The translations under genes and the position numbers were made by a program. The notes below the pieces were generated by a model. The model searched no databases. It saw nothing but the letters and a program-made list of their open reading frames with translations, and was not told the DNA's origin. Below are positions 35,250-41,768 of a stretch of DNA of 41,768 nucleotides, piece by piece (positions within the stretch are counted from its first letter, which is position 1; each line of letters starts with the position of its first letter). The stretch lies in NCBI GenBank assembly GCA_003140855.1, contig PLLF01000045.1, forward strand, positions 1-41,768. The letters are read 5' to 3'. Origin of the DNA: Vulcanimicrobiota bacterium (GTDB lineage Bacteria > Vulcanimicrobiota > Vulcanimicrobiia > Vulcanimicrobiales > Vulcanimicrobiaceae).

Positions 35250-35281
35250 AAAAGAGGCTTCCTCGAATGGAAGCCTCTTTT
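35250..35281 (+). terminator. Rho-independent terminator after glnA
   Basis: AAAGAGGCTTCC (35251-35262) and GGAAGCCTCTTTT (35269-35281) form a 12-base-pair stem with a TCGAAT loop. The trailing T-run is short (TTTT). The next gene starts 20 bases later, so its promoter may overlap this hairpin. Confidence 0.8.
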
Positions 35282-35300
35282 CACGTCGAAACGGCCCACT

Positions 35301-36653
35301 ATGCAAGCGTCGTCGCTGGCGGACATCTTCAAGAGTTATGACGTCCGAGGGATCTACCCCGACCAACTCAACGACGACCTCGCTTACCAAATCGGACGCT
35401 GTTTCATTCCGCTGCTCAAAGCAAAAAATGTAGCGGTCGGCCGCGACATGCGCGAGTCCGGCAACAACCTCTTTGAAGCATTCGCCCGCGGCGCCTCGGA
35501 AGCGGGCGGAAACGTGCTCGACGTCGGGCGCGTTTCGACCGACGCCCTGTACTTCGCCGTTGGTCAATACAAACTCGACGGCGGCGTGATGATAACTGCC
35601 TCGCACAACCCCGCCAACTACAACGGCATGAAGTTCACGCGCAGCGAAGCTCAGGCGATCTCATTGGACACGGGCCTCGCACAGATCCGCGACCAGATCG
35701 CTTCGGGCAATATCCCGCCACCGGCTGCTGCGGCACGCGGCCAAATTACGCACCGCACTATTTTGGACGAATTTGCGGCGCACTGCCTTTCGTTCATCGA
35801 GCCGACCAAGATCAAGCCGTTCAAGATCGCAATCGATGCCGGCAACGGGATGGCGGGGGAGACGGTGCCGCACGTCTTCAAACATCTGCCCTGCGAGGTC
35901 GTCCCTTTGTTTTTTGAACTGGACGGCAGTTTTCCTAACCATCCCGCCAGCCCGATCGAGGCCGAAAACATGATCGACCTGCAGGCCGCGGTGCGCAAGC
36001 ACGGCTGCGATCTCGGTGTGGCTTTCGACGGTGACGCGGATCGCATGTTCATCGTCGACGAAAAAGGCGATTTGATCGACGGCAGCACGGTCACGGCCCT
36101 CGTCGCGCTCAACACGCTCAAACGCCATCCCGGCAGCAAGATTCTCTACAATCTGATCTGCAGCCGCAGCGTCCCCGAACTCATCACGAAAAACGGCGGA
36201 ATTCCGGTTCGTTCCCAGGTGGGGCACTCGCTCATCAAGCAGACGATGCGCGAACAGGACATCATCTTCGGAGGCGAGCACAGCGGGCATTTTTACTTCC
36301 GCGATAATTGGTACGCCGACTCGGGGATGATCGCGCTGATGGAATGCCTGGAGCTCTTCAGCGAAGCGAATAAGCCGGTCAGTGAATTCATCACGCCGAT
36401 CGATACGCGGTTCCGCTCCGGCGAAATCAACACGACGGTCAAAGACGCGCAAGCCAAGATGCGCGAGATCGAAGAGTTTTACAAAGGCGCCCAAGTCGAT
36501 CACTTGGACGGGGTCACGATTTCGTATCCCGACTGGTGGCTCAACGTGCGCCCTTCGAATACGGAACCGCTGCTGCGCCTGAACGTCGAAGGCGACACGC
36601 GCGAACTGATGGAGCGCCATCGCGACGAAGCGCTGGCGCTGATTCGCTCGTGA
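35301..36653 (+). CDS. Phosphomannomutase/phosphoglucomutase
   Basis: 450 residues of the alpha-D-phosphohexomutase family. Catalytic Ser101 in TASHNP (99-104), Mg-binding DGDADR (243-248), sugar loop GGEHSGH (324-330) and phosphate loop RPSNTEP near 420. The opening FKSYDVRGIYPDQL is typical of the bifunctional PMM/PGM group. It turns hexose-6-phosphate into hexose-1-phosphate for envelope polysaccharide. It overlaps nagA by 4 bases. Confidence 0.94.
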   Translation: MQASSLADIFKSYDVRGIYPDQLNDDLAYQIGRCFIPLLKAKNVAVGRDMRESGNNLFEAFARGASEAGGNVLDVGRVSTDALYFAVGQYKLDGGVMITASHNPANYNGMKFTRSEAQAISLDTGLAQIRDQIASGNIPPPAAAARGQITHRTILDEFAAHCLSFIEPTKIKPFKIAIDAGNGMAGETVPHVFKHLPCEVVPLFFELDGSFPNHPASPIEAENMIDLQAAVRKHGCDLGVAFDGDADRMFIVDEKGDLIDGSTVTALVALNTLKRHPGSKILYNLICSRSVPELITKNGGIPVRSQVGHSLIKQTMREQDIIFGGEHSGHFYFRDNWYADSGMIALMECLELFSEANKPVSEFITPIDTRFRSGEINTTVKDAQAKMREIEEFYKGAQVDHLDGVTISYPDWWLNVRPSNTEPLLRLNVEGDTRELMERHRDEALALIRS

Positions 36654-37798
36654 ACCGCTTTGTGATCGGACCCGCTTCGATCGCGCTCGACGACGGCTCG
36701 TCAATCGAGGGCCGCATCGCGGTTGAAAACGGGCGTGTCAGTGAAGTGCTTGCTTCAGACGGCGCAACCGATCGGCGCTTGCCGCCCGGCACGCACATCG
36801 CGCCGGGATTGATCGACATTCACACCAACGGCGCGGGCGAATTTTTGTTCAATCGCGATCAAGGCTACGCCGTGCCGGTAGCGGCAGTCGAATATGCTCG
36901 CCAAGGAACGACCGGATTTGTCGCCGGCATCATGACCGCACCGTGGGAATCGATGCTGCATGCCGCCGATGAGATCGTCGAAGCCGCGCACCAGCTCGAG
37001 GAAGACTCGCCGCGCGGCGCGCGCTGTTTGGGGATTCATTTCGAGGGCCCGTTTCTGAATCCGAAGTTCCGGCGCGTGCACCAGCAGCAGTGGATTATTC
37101 CGGCAACGAAGGAACGCTCGCGCGCGCTGGTCGAGGCGTGCAAAGGCGCGTGCCTGATGGTGACGATGGCGCCCGAAGTCGACGGCGTTTCAGACGCGGC
37201 GCGATATTTTTTGGAGCACGGCATCGTCTGCTCGGCCGGTCACACCGCGGCGCGCTATCGCGAAGGGATGCTGGCTATCGGCCTCGGCTTCCGCTCGCTC
37301 ACACACGCGTTTAACGCGATGCCGCCGCTCGACCATCGCGACCCGTCGATTCTCGCGGCGTTCATGCAAGACGGCCGCACGACCGTGCAGGTTATCTGCG
37401 ACGGCATCCACGTGGCCCCGGTCATGGTCGATCTTCTGCATCGCACGCTGCACGAGCGTCTGATTCTCGCGACAGACAACATGCCGTCAGCGGGGCCGGG
37501 CTATCATATTTCGGGGGGCGTTATGCGGGCCGAAGACGGGACGATTGCCGGCAGCGCGCTCCATATGGATGAAGCGCTGCGCAATTACATGGCTTATACG
37601 GAGCTTCCGTTTGCAAAGGCAATCGCCGCGGCGAGCTACGCGCCCGCCAAACTCTTATCGCTAGATCGCGAGATGGGCCGCATTGCGCCCGGAGCGCGCG
37701 CCGACCTGTCGTTCTGGGATGAGAAATGTAACGTCATCGGAACGATGGTCGGCGGAGTCACCGTTTTCGGTGACATCTTCGCGCCCGCCGCTGCGTAA
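36650..37798 (+). CDS. nagA: N-acetylglucosamine-6-phosphate deacetylase
   Basis: 382 residues from GTG 36650 (GTGA overlap with the mutase stop). Amidohydrolase fold: APGLIDIHTNGAGE, where the usual second His is Asn (as in one-metal members), HFEGPFLNPKFRRVHQQQW, CSAGHTAARY, LTHAFNAMPPLDHRDPSIL, VICDGIHVAP and ILATDNMPSAG with the catalytic Asp. It removes the acetyl group from GlcNAc-6-P during amino-sugar recycling. No nagB is seen nearby. Confidence 0.94.
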   Translation: MNRFVIGPASIALDDGSSIEGRIAVENGRVSEVLASDGATDRRLPPGTHIAPGLIDIHTNGAGEFLFNRDQGYAVPVAAVEYARQGTTGFVAGIMTAPWESMLHAADEIVEAAHQLEEDSPRGARCLGIHFEGPFLNPKFRRVHQQQWIIPATKERSRALVEACKGACLMVTMAPEVDGVSDAARYFLEHGIVCSAGHTAARYREGMLAIGLGFRSLTHAFNAMPPLDHRDPSILAAFMQDGRTTVQVICDGIHVAPVMVDLLHRTLHERLILATDNMPSAGPGYHISGGVMRAEDGTIAGSALHMDEALRNYMAYTELPFAKAIAAASYAPAKLLSLDREMGRIAPGARADLSFWDEKCNVIGTMVGGVTVFGDIFAPAAA

Positions 37799-37803
37799 AA
37801 GCA

Positions 37804-37831
37804 AAGGCGGCCCCTGAGCGTGGGCCGCCTT
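37804..37831. terminator. Bidirectional terminator between nagA and the ice-binding gene
   Basis: AAGGCGGCCC (37804-37813) pairs with GGGCCGCCTT (37822-37831) around an 8-base loop. On the minus strand it is followed by TGCTTTT, on the plus strand only by TCG, so it probably works best for the minus-strand gene. Confidence 0.75.
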
Positions 37832-37861
37832 CGAACCTAAGAGAAGCGAACTATTATTCGC

Positions 37862-38848
37862 TTACGAACCACCCGGGTTGGTGATGAGTGAACCTCCCGC
37901 GACGGGGATGGAGACGGCACCGGTACCCAGTGATGGGCCGCCGGCTAGCGCTCGCCCGGTGAAGTTTGAGGCGTTTAGCGTGATTGACGAAAACGCGAAC
38001 ACGTTTCCAAAGAACGTGGCACCACCAAGCGTCGCAGAGCTGCCGACCTGCCAATAAATATTGCAAGCGTTCGCGCCATTGGTCAAGATCACGTTGCCGC
38101 TGGTTCCACCGTTCAGTGTCGTCGTAAGCGTGGAGCCAATCTGGAAGATGAAGACGCCCGTTGGATCGCCGCCCCCGTCAAGTGTGAGATTTCCCGCCGC
38201 GATGGAGACCGATGAAGTCGCGTGGTAGACGCCAGGAGGTAAGGTACCGGTCGGGTGACCGGGCACGCTGGCCTGAGAGAGGTCGGGTGTCCCGACAAAG
38301 CTGACTGTCGCGGCTCGTCCGGCGGCCGTATTGTAGGCGGTCGTCAAGGCATTTTCGGCGGCTAGTGGTACAGCGGCGTTCGTATTAAAAGTCGCCGCAT
38401 ATATCGAATTCGGCCCGTCTGCGACCGTTCCAGGGGGATAGAATCCCGTTACCGCTGTGCCCGGCGAGACGCCGACGAGATCGTCGTGAGTGGTGCCAGT
38501 ATACGTAACGAGCGTATTGCCCACATTTGTAATCGTCGAGCCTGCCAGTAGCGCGAAAGGCGCGAGTGCCGGTCCGAGCGTGATCGCCGATGCGCCTTGG
38601 TTGCAAGACAGCGGGGCGATCGTTGGTGTCGGGGTTGGCGACGGCGTGGGTGAAGGCGTCGGTGAGGGCGTCGGCGTCGGTGACGGTGTCGGAACCGGTG
38701 AGGGCGTGGGCGTGTGGAAGGCCGGCACGTCGCAATTGCTGCCGCACCCGCCGCTGCCGCCGCTGCACGCGGCCAGGGCCGCCGGGGCCATCAGGGCAAC
38801 CAGCGCAGCGAGCCGCAGAACGTAAGAGAAGCGCGGGGTATTAAACAT
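37862..38848 (-). CDS. DUF3494 ice-binding-like lipoprotein with Pro/Thr/Ser linker
   Basis: 328 residues from ATG 38848, 9 bases after GAGG. Signal peptide with lipobox LAAC (about residue 27), then a GGSGGCGSNC segment and a 40-residue PTPSPTP linker. The rest (about 75-325) resembles the DUF3494 ice-binding fold, a right-handed beta-helix: FALLAGSTITNVGNT, LTTAYNTAAGRAATV, TLPPGVYHATSSVSIAAGNL, LDGGGDPTGVFIFQIGSTL, NIYWQVGSSATLGGATFFGN and NASNFTGRALA. Some members bind ice, others act as adhesins. Freeze tolerance or surface adhesion is an inference. Last of a three-gene run. Confidence 0.9.
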   Translation of the reverse strand: MFNTPRFSYVLRLAALVALMAPAALAACSGGSGGCGSNCDVPAFHTPTPSPVPTPSPTPTPSPTPSPTPSPTPTPTIAPLSCNQGASAITLGPALAPFALLAGSTITNVGNTLVTYTGTTHDDLVGVSPGTAVTGFYPPGTVADGPNSIYAATFNTNAAVPLAAENALTTAYNTAAGRAATVSFVGTPDLSQASVPGHPTGTLPPGVYHATSSVSIAAGNLTLDGGGDPTGVFIFQIGSTLTTTLNGGTSGNVILTNGANACNIYWQVGSSATLGGATFFGNVFAFSSITLNASNFTGRALAGGPSLGTGAVSIPVAGGSLITNPGGS

Positions 38849-38863
38849 GTTCACGATCCTCGC

Positions 38864-40171
38864 CTAGAACTTCACGCCGAGCCCGATGTACGGGCCGTTA
38901 TGCGTCTGACCGATCGGCGCGTTTTGCTTCGCGGTATACTGATCTGCGCTGTAGCCTCCATACAGATAAATCGGGAAGCGCGCCAGAGCGAGCGCGAGGC
39001 CGATATCGTATTTTGTGATCGCGTATTGCTGACGATAGGTCTTGCCGTTATTCGAGCTCGCCGCGTTCGCAATCGTATAGTTGCCGCTTGCGGTCGGATA
39101 GTAGAACGCGGAGCCGAACCAGCTGATCCCCGACCGCAGTTCGGGTAATTTTTCGATACCGACGCCGAGGCCGTTCAGTTGCGGGTATCCATAATTGGTG
39201 GTGGTCTGGAGATAACCCAGGCCTACGTAGATCTTCGGAGCCGCGATTTGATACTCCAAACGCGCATCCAGGCTGCTTTGCTTTGCCAGAAAAACAGGCG
39301 TAAATGCGCTGCCGCCGTCGATGGTCGAGACCAACGTATAGTGGCTGCCATACCCGTCGACGAGGTTGTCGCTGGTCACATATGAGTATTGGCGGTAGTC
39401 GACTTTAATGGCAAGCGGTGAATTCTTAAACGCGATCGCAAGGGCCGCCAAGAGCGCCCGGCACTGTTGTCCGGCGGAGAACTCATTGTAATTACTGATC
39501 TTCGCGCCTGCGGCTTGGAGGAACACGGTGTACGGCGGTTCGGTGGGCGCCGGTGTCGGAACGGGCGCAATCGTCGGCGCAGCCGTAGGCGCCGGCGTTG
39601 GCGGCGGGGTTGGCGGGATGTAGCGCACTACGACAAGCCGCTTTTCAGGAACCCACTGCACGTATGCGCCCATGCCTTCGGAGAGAACGCGCACGGGGAC
39701 GAGCAAAATACCCTTGTAGAGTATGGGAGGCACGTCGAGTGGCCGCGTTTCGCCGTTTATGACGACTTCGGGTTTATTAAGCGTTACCGAAACGGTCGCG
39801 CCGGCCTTGGAAGCGGTTACCGTATTGCCGTCGGCCGACGCCGTCACGGTCGCACCCATCTGCTCGAACATGCTGCGCAACGGCACATAGATCTGGCCGT
39901 TTCTGACCAACGCCGCCAGCACACGACCCTGTTTGAGGACGTCGGGTTTGGCATAAACGGTGTGATCGTTATAAAGAATCGGGATCTCGCCCGAGGGCGG
40001 AGTGCCAAAGGCGGGGGCAGCCGGCGCCGGCGATGCCTGCGCTACTTGGTTCGAAGCTGCGTTGGATACGGCCCCGGACCCACAGAATAGCAAAGCGAAA
40101 AGGGCTGCTGCAGCCAAACGCCGCGCGATCGCGGTACCTGCCGAATTGGGCATAGTGGGCCATGCTTCCAT
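38864..40171 (-). CDS. Copper-amine-oxidase-N-like domain fused to a beta-barrel-like domain
   Basis: 435 residues from ATG 40171; 40153 is another possible start. A signal peptide ends near AVSNAASN. Residues about 75-190 match the small beta-rich domain called copper amine oxidase N-terminal-like (ILYNDHTVYAKPDVLKQGR, YVPLRSMFEQMGATVTA, LVPVRVLSEGMGAYVQW). A PT-rich linker follows (PPTPPPTPAPTAAPTIAPVP). The last about 200 residues are strand-like with alternating aromatics and end in YIGLGVKF, as outer-membrane barrels do. No oxidase domain is present. The fusion suggests an envelope-anchored outer-membrane protein. 15 bases before the ice-binding gene. Confidence 0.78.
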   Translation of the reverse strand: MEAWPTMPNSAGTAIARRLAAAALFALLFCGSGAVSNAASNQVAQASPAPAAPAFGTPPSGEIPILYNDHTVYAKPDVLKQGRVLAALVRNGQIYVPLRSMFEQMGATVTASADGNTVTASKAGATVSVTLNKPEVVINGETRPLDVPPILYKGILLVPVRVLSEGMGAYVQWVPEKRLVVVRYIPPTPPPTPAPTAAPTIAPVPTPAPTEPPYTVFLQAAGAKISNYNEFSAGQQCRALLAALAIAFKNSPLAIKVDYRQYSYVTSDNLVDGYGSHYTLVSTIDGGSAFTPVFLAKQSSLDARLEYQIAAPKIYVGLGYLQTTTNYGYPQLNGLGVGIEKLPELRSGISWFGSAFYYPTASGNYTIANAASSNNGKTYRQQYAITKYDIGLALALARFPIYLYGGYSADQYTAKQNAPIGQTHNGPYIGLGVKF

Positions 40172-40212
40172 ATTACTCACAATTGTAGGCGGACGGCGGT
40201 GCATAATTCTCG

Positions 40213-40575
40213 TCATAATTGCTCACATGGCAAGAGGCTTCCTGCGCACAGCCTGGCGACAGCGTATTCGCGTGCCAAAGCCATACTGGCAAACACCGGG
40301 AACATGCGATCCAGCGCCGTGATGTGAAATACGCGAGACACGTTCTGGCCGGCCGCGACACACAGGTGACTGTCGATGAGATCGTGGGCGACGCGCTTTT
40401 GAATGCTGACCAAGGCGTTCAGAAACGTCGTATCGATGTAGCCCACATCGGTCAGATCGAGGATTGTGGTCGCGTGGGGACCGGTTTCTCCCAGCTCTTC
40501 AAACTCTCGTTCGATCTGGGCTTTTTGTGAAATATCGAACTCGCCGTGAAAGGCGAGCTCGTGTGCTATTGCCAC
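40213..40575 (-). CDS. STAS-domain protein (anti-sigma-factor antagonist type)
   Basis: 120 residues, a single STAS domain. The core is TTILDLTDVGYIDTTFLNAL, with the Thr pair in the place where the phosphorylated Ser of SpoIIAA-type proteins lies. Such proteins bind anti-sigma kinases to release a sigma factor. No kinase gene is seen here. GTG start. It lies 41 bases upstream of the copper-amine-oxidase-N-like gene on the same strand and is divergent from the Crp/Fnr gene. Confidence 0.8.
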   Translation of the reverse strand: MAIAHELAFHGEFDISQKAQIEREFEELGETGPHATTILDLTDVGYIDTTFLNALVSIQKRVAHDLIDSHLCVAAGQNVSRVFHITALDRMFPVFASMALAREYAVARLCAGSLLPCEQL

Positions 40576-40693
40576 TCTCTCAGTATGGCCTGGTTACGAG
40601 GGAGGTGTCTGTGCATTTCTAACTGAGCCAAATGGCCTAGGTCCATATGGCACGGTGTGGTTTTGCACAAAGGAAGACGCCTCAGCGCACGGC

Positions 40694-40699
40694 TAAGAT
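40694..40699 (+). promoter_or_regulatory. Probable -10 box of a leaderless Crp/Fnr gene
   Basis: TAAGAT ends 6 bases before the GTG at 40706 and no Shine-Dalgarno is present. Further upstream, ATGGCCTAGGTCCAT (40632-40646) is a near palindrome, and TGTG-N6-CACA lies at 40656-40669; either could be an operator. Confidence 0.4.
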
Positions 40700-40705
40700 T
40701 CTCTC

Positions 40706-41446
40706 GTGAAGACCCTATCCGCGCCCGAGGTTACGCCGCAACACCTAGCCCTTAACGCCATTCTTAACGGCCTGGGAGTCCTGGAAGCCGCCACCATTAC
40801 AAAGGGCGCCACGCTGGTGAATCTGGAGGTCCGCGACCGGATCTATCAGCCCAACGAGCCGATCAGCGAGGTTTTCTTTCCGTTAGACTGCGTGCTTTCC
40901 ATAGTCACGCGCATGAAGGACGGCAACTCCATTGAGGTCGGCACCATCGGGCGGGAAGGCTGCTCGGCAATACCGCTGCTCTTGGGCGCCACGACAACCG
41001 CAAACGAATCCTACTGCCAGGTTGGGGGCGCCGCGATTAAGATCGACGCTGACGTTTTCCAATCATTAAGAGCAAATCCGACGTTCAGCCATTTGCTCGA
41101 TCGGTATGTCCAAGCATACGTAAATATGCTGGGGCAACTTGCCGCATGCAACCGGCTGCACAACGTCTACGAGCGGTGCGCCCGGTGGCTGCTCATGACG
41201 CAGGACCGAGTTGGGATCCAGGAGATCGGGCTAACGCACGAATACTTGGCGATGATGCTGGGCACGCAGCGCTCCGGCGTAACGATCGCCGCGGGGACAT
41301 TGCAGCAAGCCGGGTTCATACGCTACGCGCGCGGCACCATCACAATTCTCGATCGCGAGGGGCTCGAAGGCGCTTCGTGTGAGTGTTACGAGATAGCGCG
41401 CGAGCAATTCGGCGGGCTGATGCGTTCGACGAACACGCACTTCTGA
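40706..41446 (+). CDS. Crp/Fnr-family transcriptional regulator
   Basis: 246 residues. Cyclic-nucleotide-binding-like beta-roll at about 30-135 (IYQPNEPISEVFFPLDCVLS, VGTIGREGCSAIPLLLGATT), without the Arg-Ser/Thr of cAMP-binding CRP, and no Cys cluster like FNR at the N-terminus; so the ligand is unknown. A dimer helix follows, then a helix-turn-helix (LTHEYLAMMLGTQRSGVTIA) and wing (YARGTITILDREGLE). GTG start, likely leaderless. Confidence 0.87.
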   Translation: MKTLSAPEVTPQHLALNAILNGLGVLEAATITKGATLVNLEVRDRIYQPNEPISEVFFPLDCVLSIVTRMKDGNSIEVGTIGREGCSAIPLLLGATTTANESYCQVGGAAIKIDADVFQSLRANPTFSHLLDRYVQAYVNMLGQLAACNRLHNVYERCARWLLMTQDRVGIQEIGLTHEYLAMMLGTQRSGVTIAAGTLQQAGFIRYARGTITILDREGLEGASCECYEIAREQFGGLMRSTNTHF

Positions 41447-41447
41447 C

Positions 41448-41471
41448 CCGGCGTCGGCGCCGTTACGCCGG
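41448..41471. terminator. Hairpin between convergent genes
   Basis: CCGGCGT (41448-41454) pairs with ACGCCGG (41465-41471) around a 10-base loop. It follows the Crp/Fnr stop and covers the stop of the ABC ATPase gene. No T-run is present, so its use as a terminator is uncertain. Confidence 0.4.
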
Positions 41472-41768
41472 CGTGACTCCTAAGTAGGCTTCGGCGACCG
41501 CGGGATTCTCTAACAGCGCCGCGCCGGAATCCTCAAAACGCATCGAACCCGTCTCTAAAACATAACCGCGATTTGCTATGCGTAGCGCTTGTTGCGCATT
41601 TTGCTCGACCAGCAAGATCGTCGTGCCGCGCGCGTTTATCACCTTGATGACGCCGAAGATCGTTTGAACGATAATCGGAGCCAAGCCGAGTGAAGGCTCG
41701 TCCAGCATGAGTAAGCGCGGCGAACTCATGAGCGCGCGCCCGATCGCCAGCATCTGCTGTTCCCCGCC
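41463..41768 (-). CDS. livF: Branched-chain amino acid-type ABC ATPase (LivF-like), 5' end beyond window
   Basis: Only the last 101 codons are seen. They start in the signature (GGEQQMLAIGRALM) and contain Walker B LLMLDEPSLGLAP, the H-loop region LLVEQNAQQALRIANRGYVL and the LivF-like end ETGSMRFEDSG...VAEAYLGV. Walker A is outside. LivF drives uptake of branched-chain amino acids or similar polar compounds. Confidence 0.9.
   Translation of the reverse strand, partial: GGEQQMLAIGRALMSSPRLLMLDEPSLGLAPIIVQTIFGVIKVINARGTTILLVEQNAQQALRIANRGYVLETGSMRFEDSGAALLENPAVAEAYLGVTPA

Noticed and set aside
33759-35606. A 615-codon open frame on the minus strand across glnA
   Set aside because: It mirrors the strong codon bias of glnA and the mutase start; no domain, ribosome site or signal, while both plus-strand genes are certain.
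38600-38715. Tandem DNA repeat or CRISPR-like array
   Set aside because: It is the coding repeat of the PTPSP linker, with irregular units and no spacers.

Overview
The window looks like a chromosomal segment of a GC-rich, diderm, respiring bacterium. Diderm: a TonB-dependent receptor and a second protein with a beta-barrel-like C-terminus ending in Phe, plus several lipoprotein-type signal peptides. GC-rich coding, many 1-10 bp gene overlaps, and Pro-Thr/Pro-Ser low-complexity stretches in several exported proteins remind me of uncultured lineages such as Candidatus Eremiobacterota (WPS-2); this assignment is a guess from style, not from a marker. I saw no tRNA, rRNA, CRISPR array, insertion sequence or phage gene, and no gene-free stretch over 300 bases.

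Layout. (1) 1-5185, plus strand: the 3' part of an M-box magnesium riboswitch, a soluble PRC-barrel/MgtE-N/CBS protein, an NRAMP-related transporter with a Mg-type rather than Mn/Fe-type metal site, a PucR-type regulator and a short type I glutamine synthetase. (2) 5190-9051: a TPR gene split by an in-frame TAG, an aromatic amino acid decarboxylase-type PLP enzyme, then divergently an aldo/keto reductase and a RidA protein. (3) 9048-10241: an exported TPR protein. (4) 10283-24416, minus strand: a complete 14-gene nuoA-N operon for respiratory complex I, with nearly every junction overlapping. A perfect CRP-type palindrome lies just upstream of nuoA. (5) 24473-27763: a small exported lipoprotein-like protein, a potassium channel, a trypsin-like lipoprotein and the ribosome-associated GTPase HflX. 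(6) 27727-33629: a vitamin B12 region. A cobalamin riboswitch precedes a TonB receptor and BtuC/BtuD-type ABC genes; on the other strand are cobyrinate a,c-diamide synthase and a BtuF-like binding protein. (7) 33660-37831: a second, adenylylatable glutamine synthetase with a terminator-like hairpin in its leader, then phosphomannomutase/phosphoglucomutase and NagA, closed by a bidirectional terminator. (8) 37862-40575, minus strand: an STAS protein, a copper-amine-oxidase-N-like/beta-barrel fusion and a DUF3494 ice-binding-like lipoprotein. (9) 40706-41768: a Crp/Fnr-family regulator and the 3' end of a LivF-type ABC ATPase.

The best candidate for an under-described system is the first module. 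An RNA Mg2+ sensor, a free-standing copy of the cytosolic Mg2+-sensing part of MgtE, and an NRAMP-family carrier whose DPGN and MPH motifs are altered sit together in one transcript. This suggests a Mg2+ importer in which the MgtE gating domain works in trans on an unrelated transporter fold. Other points worth checking are the nonsense codon in the TPR gene, the CRP-like site at nuoA, apparent leaderless promoters, and the surface/ice-binding cluster.
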